A stretch of DNA of 45,210 bases from JAENVU01 sp964639075 (GTDB lineage Bacteria > Actinomycetota > Acidimicrobiia > IMCC26256 > JAENVU01): the NCBI GenBank assembly GCA_964639075.1, contig CAZXCB010000002.1, positions 1 through 45,210 on the forward strand, in the 5' to 3' direction. The notes under the pieces were generated by a model. The model did no database searches and was not told the DNA's origin. It saw only the letters and a list, made by a program, of their open reading frames with translations. Both the position numbers and the translations under genes were made by a program. The first letter of the stretch is position 1; each line of letters starts with the position of its first letter. Positions 41,973 to 45,210 of the stretch are shown one piece after another.

Positions 41973-42811
41973 GCATCAAGACACGGCTCATCGGCGGGGC
42001 CAGCGCGCTGGCCATCGCCGGGGGCATGTTGGCGGCTGCGGCTGCGCCTGCGGGTGCCGTCGTCACCACCATCGGAACGTGCAATTCGTTGAAGGCGCTG
42101 GGCTCGGCCAAGAGCTCCACGATCAACCCGGCCACCCTCAAGCCCTACGGCATCGCCGACATCGACAACATCGACGGCACCATCAGCTCCAAGGGTGTCG
42201 ACCGGACCACGAACAAGGGCACGGACCTCGGTGGCTGCTTCTTCGTCACGGGCGAGGGTGTGCCGGACAGCGGCAAGCCGGTCGGCCTGTGGGGACCGGG
42301 TCTCGGCCCGCTCGGCCGGCACAACATCACGAAGTGGAGCACCAAGCTCTTCTCGCGTGAGTTCGACTGTGACACGACGGACACCGGTGACACCACCGAG
42401 TGGGCGCCCAGCGGTGCGCTGTCGTTCACGTTCTCGGACCAGAACAACCTCCTGAAGGGCAACGCCATCACCGCCCAGGTGACGGTCGACGGCTTCACCG
42501 ACCCGGACAACGACCCGGGCACCCCGAGTGACGTCGTGGAGCTGCACGGCATCGTCAGCAAGGGCGCAGCCCTCGGTGCCGATGTGACCGGCGAGACCGA
42601 GTTCGACCCGACGGTCAAGGACACGTCCCAGACGACGGCAGTGCCGTACTTCGGGTACCAGTTCGACCTCCTCGGTGCGCTCGGCTGCACGACGGCGACG
42701 CAAGGTGACGCCAACATCCTCACCTTCGTCAACGGCGACAACGGCGCGGGTGCCAGCGAGCTGCTGGGTCTCCCGGTCGCGGGGATCACCTTCACGAAGG
42801 GCACGCCCTGA
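41969..42811 (+). CDS. Secreted protein of unknown function
   Basis: 280 residues from a TTG start preceded by AAGGAG at the proper distance. The N-terminus is a Sec signal peptide (basic SIKTRLIGG, hydrophobic Ala-rich core, probable cleavage after AGA near residue 30). The mature part is acidic, rich in Gly/Thr/Asp, with four Cys residues that could form two disulfides and many short beta-like stretches; no family recognised. No lipobox, LPXTG or C-terminal anchor is visible, so it is probably released or bound non-covalently. It is followed by a strong terminator, so it is likely well expressed. Confidence 0.85.
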   Translation: MSIKTRLIGGASALAIAGGMLAAAAAPAGAVVTTIGTCNSLKALGSAKSSTINPATLKPYGIADIDNIDGTISSKGVDRTTNKGTDLGGCFFVTGEGVPDSGKPVGLWGPGLGPLGRHNITKWSTKLFSREFDCDTTDTGDTTEWAPSGALSFTFSDQNNLLKGNAITAQVTVDGFTDPDNDPGTPSDVVELHGIVSKGAALGADVTGETEFDPTVKDTSQTTAVPYFGYQFDLLGALGCTTATQGDANILTFVNGDNGAGASELLGLPVAGITFTKGTP

Positions 42812-42853
42812 GTAGCGTCATCCGGTCCCGCTGAAGGGTCCGGCAGTTCCACC

Positions 42854-42892
42854 GGAGGACCCGCCCCCGAGGGGGCGGGTCCTCCTTCTTTT
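42854..42892 (+). terminator. Strong intrinsic terminator
   Basis: A perfect 15-bp GC-rich stem (42854-42868 and 42871-42885, arms GGAGGACCCGCCCCC and its complement) with a minimal loop is followed by TTCTTTT. It lies 43 nt after the secreted-protein stop and would end that transcript. Confidence 0.93.
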
Positions 42893-42900
42893 CACGACCG

Positions 42901-42945
42901 CTGTTCAGGACCGGGCTGTTCACGACCGGGCTGTTCACGACCGGG
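42901..42945. repeat. 15-bp tandem repeat, three copies
   Basis: Units 42901-42915 (CTGTTCAGGACCGGG), 42916-42930 and 42931-42945 (both CTGTTCACGACCGGG) are tandem, and a degenerate fourth copy (TTCACGACCG) ends at 42900 next to the terminator T-tract. Its position in an intergenic region without other features suggests local slippage. The rest of 42946-43107 shows nothing I can identify. Confidence 0.85.
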
Positions 42946-43107
42946 CGACTCCCGGGACCCGCGATCCGCGGCGCCTTCATGCCCGGCGGACGGACGACTC
43001 GGGCGGCGGTCCGGAGCCCGGCCCGCCGGAGCCGCGCGAGCGGGTCGGGACCCCGTCTGACGTTCGCCCCGGATGCTCCCGGGTGGGGTGCTTCGCGGAG
43101 CCCGGCG

Positions 43108-44367
43108 TCAGGGGATCTGGCAGGACCAGGGGGCGTGGAACGAGTCGCCGACGAGCGTGTCGTTGGTCAGGTCGGCCGGGCTGCTGACCGCGGCCACCCC
43201 GCAGGCGATGGTCGTGTCACCGCTCTGGAACCCTACGTAGCCGAGCGGCTCGGCACTGCTGCCGACCCACGTGAGCAGGCCGTCGGTGATCGTGGCGGGC
43301 TCCGTGCGACCACCGACGAAGCCGAGCGTCGCCTGGGTGATACCGGGAGGCACCGCGGCCACCACGGCCGCCGTCGGGGCCTTCGTGCCGTCGGTCCACA
43401 GGACGAACTCGACCTGGTCGGCGGGGTCGTCGTCCGCCGACGCCGGGGCGATGCAGCGGGTGTCGGTCTGGTAGTTGGGTTGGACGACCTCGAGCGGCGG
43501 GGTGCTCGACCACCGCCAGCAGCTCGTGCCGTTCCGGCCGGGTGCCTGTCCCAACGTCCACGCGACGCCCCCGTCGTTCCCGGTCCGCACGGTGCGATAG
43601 GGCCCGATCGGTCCGGGCGCCGGCGGCGTCTTGGCCGCGAGCTCACCGGCAGGCGGGACCTGCACGTCGGGCGCGACCTCGGAGTACGAGACGTCCAGCT
43701 GCACCTTCTCGGCTCCGGAGGTCACGGTGATGCGCCGCGCGCGGTCGCGGCCGTCGAGCAGCACCTCCGCACGCTTCGGACCGAGCCAGTTGAACAGGAT
43801 CCCGCTGTTGTCGGTCACGACCACCTTCCGCGTGGCGACGCCCCCGACCTCGGGCCCGTCGCTGACCGTCTGCTTCCCGGTCGACGAGAGCGCCGCGACG
43901 AGGTCGGGTGGCGAGAGCGGCGCGACCACCCGGGACACGATGTTGTCGGCGGGGATGGTGACCCAGATCGCGGTGTCCGGCCGCAACCCGGTGAGCTGGC
44001 CCAACGGCGACCGGCCGTACTGGTCCGCGGTCACGGTGCGGCGGACGTAGACGTGACCCCCCGTCCACCGGGCGTCGAGGTCCGGTGCAGGCTCGCCCGG
44101 GAGCCGGCCCGATGCGGTGCCCTGCCCGTCGGCGAAGTCCCCCTGCCAGCGGATGGCGTAGCTGCCGTCGCCGCTCGTGAGGTGGATCTCGCCCTTCGCG
44201 GTCCCCTCGGCCTCGCGCAGCGCCGCCGCGGCCTCACCGAGGACGGAGTGCTCGCCGGCGGGCTCCGCGGAGCCCGCATCGGAGCAGCAGGCGGCGAGGG
44301 CGAGGGTCGCGGTGAGGGCCGCGGCGGTGAGGGCGCGCGCGCGTCGGGTGGCGGAGGCGTTCGGCAC
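43108..44367 (-). CDS. Lipoprotein with LppX/LprG-like N-terminal domain
   Basis: 419 residues from GTG 44367. An N-terminal lipoprotein signal ends in LALAACC (lipobox LAAC), so the product is anchored outside the membrane. Residues ~40-225 resemble the LppX/LprAFG fold: an initial AAAALREAEGTAKGEI helix-strand, TGGHVYVRR, SPPDLVAALSSTG, and a GGVATRKVVVTD segment. The C-terminal ~190 residues are a separate, Trp- and Cys-containing region. Divergent from another lipoprotein gene. The long in-frame upstream extension to 45189 is antisense shadow of that gene. Confidence 0.82.
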   Translation of the reverse strand: MPNASATRRARALTAAALTATLALAACCSDAGSAEPAGEHSVLGEAAAALREAEGTAKGEIHLTSGDGSYAIRWQGDFADGQGTASGRLPGEPAPDLDARWTGGHVYVRRTVTADQYGRSPLGQLTGLRPDTAIWVTIPADNIVSRVVAPLSPPDLVAALSSTGKQTVSDGPEVGGVATRKVVVTDNSGILFNWLGPKRAEVLLDGRDRARRITVTSGAEKVQLDVSYSEVAPDVQVPPAGELAAKTPPAPGPIGPYRTVRTGNDGGVAWTLGQAPGRNGTSCWRWSSTPPLEVVQPNYQTDTRCIAPASADDDPADQVEFVLWTDGTKAPTAAVVAAVPPGITQATLGFVGGRTEPATITDGLLTWVGSSAEPLGYVGFQSGDTTIACGVAAVSSPADLTNDTLVGDSFHAPWSCQIP

Positions 44368-44413
44368 GGCCGCATTCTCGCGCGGGCGACGACCGATCCG
44401 GGTTCGGGCGCCG

Positions 44414-44419
44414 TACACT
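44414..44419 (+). promoter_or_regulatory. Candidate -10 element of the lipoprotein gene
   Basis: TACACT lies about 25 nt upstream of the ATG at 44444, with a good ribosome-binding site (AAGGGAGG, 44431-44438) in between. No clear -35 element was seen. Confidence 0.5.
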
Positions 44420-44443
44420 CTGCGCTCCCCAAGGGAGGCTCGG

Positions 44444-45210
44444 ATGGTTCGCACGTGGGTCGCGGTGGTGGCGGTCGCGGTCGTGATGGCGCTCGCCGGC
44501 TGCACCAGCGACGGCGGCAGCAGTGCCGGCGACGGCTTCCGGGTCCCGGACCTGGAGGGCAAGGACTGGACGCCGGCCGGCCTCGCCACCGCGAGGTCCA
44601 CCGTCGACGCGATCGCCAGCGGCATCCCCGGGCAGTGCGCCGACGCGAAGGTCAGCGACATCTCGACGCTCCCGTTCGGGATGGAGCAGGTGCACAGCCA
44701 GATCGTCCCGACCGCGCAGATGACCTGCAACGTGAACGACGAGGTCGTCGAGATCAGCGTGTTCGCCAGCGCGCGCGAGCGCGACCGGTTCGTCGACGAC
44801 CGCTCGACGGGGCTGTGCCGCCTCGCCGCGGCCCAGGCCAAGCGGTACAAGAGCAGGCTCTCCTTCCCGGGGTTGCGCTGGGACGTCGGCGCCGGCAACG
44901 TCACGGTCCAGCCCGACAGCGAGTCGCTGGCCCGCCGGCTGACCGTGATCACCGGGGGGAGGTACGACCCGCGCCGCTGCGCGAAGGGGCCCCACTCGGA
45001 CTGGAACCCGGCGGCCGTCACCGCGCTCGACGCGCTGGGGGCGAAGATCGCGGGTTCCGGGCACGGGTGCGGGTTCGTCGACCTCGTCAACCGGCAGAGC
45101 TTCCCGCGCACGCAGTCGTTCACCGACGCGCAGCTGCCCCTCGCGACGGGGAACTGTGCGTTCGACGGCACGACGATCGGGCTGATCACCCACCTCCGGT
45201 CGACCCCGCA
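44444..45210 (+). CDS. Lipoprotein of unknown function (5' part, runs off the window)
   Basis: 255 codons are open to the window edge. The start ATG has AAGGGAGG at an ideal distance. The signal peptide (VRTWVAVVAVAVVMALAGC) ends with a LAGC lipobox, Cys at residue 20, followed by a Ser/Gly linker. The mature part contains several Cys (CADAKV, MTCNVND, LCRLAA, RRCAKG, GCGFVD, NCAFDG) that probably form disulfides. No family recognised. Its start is divergent from the lipoprotein gene at 44367, with 76 bp between starts. Confidence 0.85.
   Translation, partial: MVRTWVAVVAVAVVMALAGCTSDGGSSAGDGFRVPDLEGKDWTPAGLATARSTVDAIASGIPGQCADAKVSDISTLPFGMEQVHSQIVPTAQMTCNVNDEVVEISVFASARERDRFVDDRSTGLCRLAAAQAKRYKSRLSFPGLRWDVGAGNVTVQPDSESLARRLTVITGGRYDPRRCAKGPHSDWNPAAVTALDALGAKIAGSGHGCGFVDLVNRQSFPRTQSFTDAQLPLATGNCAFDGTTIGLITHLRSTP

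Noticed and set aside
42854..42945. Hairpin plus repeats as a possible small CRISPR array
   Set aside because: The repeats are contiguous, with no spacers, and there are no cas genes; terminator plus tandem repeat fits better.
44234..45193. Minus-strand open frame opposite the lipoprotein at 44444
   Set aside because: The plus-strand frame has a ribosome-binding site, lipobox and paired Cys residues; the opposite frame has none and is His/Arg-rich.
1..45210. tRNA, rRNA, insertion sequences, transposases, integrases or prophage genes
   Set aside because: None was seen on either strand; no terminal inverted repeats or att-like duplications were recognised at the borders of the glycan locus.

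Overview
The window is very GC-rich, gene-dense DNA with frequent GTG and TTG starts and many 4-nt ATGA/GTGA/TTGA gene overlaps. The order secY-adk-map at the left edge, Tat and lipobox export signals and TANNNT-type -10 boxes indicate a high-GC actinobacterium. A deep lineage such as Acidimicrobiia is my inference, not something proven here.

Layout. (1) 1-2308: end of a ribosomal-protein/secretion operon (secY 3' end, adk, map). (2) 2327-41582: one large surface-polysaccharide locus of about 37 genes. It has a WbpM/PglF-type nucleotide-sugar dehydratase, a WecA/MraY-like sugar-1-phosphate transferase, a UDP-GlcNAc-type 6-dehydrogenase, four GT-B (GT4-like) transferases, eight GT-A (GT2-like) transferases, two GT-C-like membrane proteins plus a further multispanning polymerase-like protein, five sulfotransferase-like P-loop proteins, two GNAT acetyltransferases, one methyltransferase, one polysaccharide deacetylase, a Wzz/BY-kinase co-polymerase and a Wzm/Wzt ABC exporter. 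Four transcription blocks stand out: a minus-strand run 13203->5511 (8 genes); a tightly overlapping plus-strand run 13526->20416 (6 genes); a minus run 24369->20382 (3 genes); and a mosaic of short divergent units from 24715 to 38425, ending with the exporter pair 41582->39452. (3) 41600-45210: cell-envelope genes: a secreted protein preceded by a coupled 35-codon leader ORF and a palindromic promoter region, a strong hairpin terminator, a short tandem repeat, and two divergent lipoproteins (the second runs off the window).

How it may work together: the dehydratase and dehydrogenase make modified UDP-sugars, the PNPT enzyme loads the lipid carrier, GT2/GT4 enzymes extend the chain, GT-C proteins add residues outside the membrane, the acetyl-, methyl- and sulfotransferases decorate it, and the ABC exporter and/or the Wzz/BY-kinase system control export and length.

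Most interesting part: the plus-strand block 13526-20416. Directly behind the Wzz/BY-kinase gene come a stand-alone PqqD-like protein, a PF14907-like nucleotidyltransferase, a multispanning membrane protein with DPY motifs at both ends, an HPr-kinase-like P-loop kinase, and a PqqD domain fused to what reads as a degenerate HPr-kinase-like domain without a P-loop. These are the parts of a peptide-modification system (PqqD/RRE, HprK-like kinase, nucleotidyltransferase) built into a polysaccharide operon, with no visible precursor peptide. Other notable points are a duplicated divergent two-glycosyltransferase module, a probable CTG start, and the leader ORF and palindrome before the secreted-protein gene.
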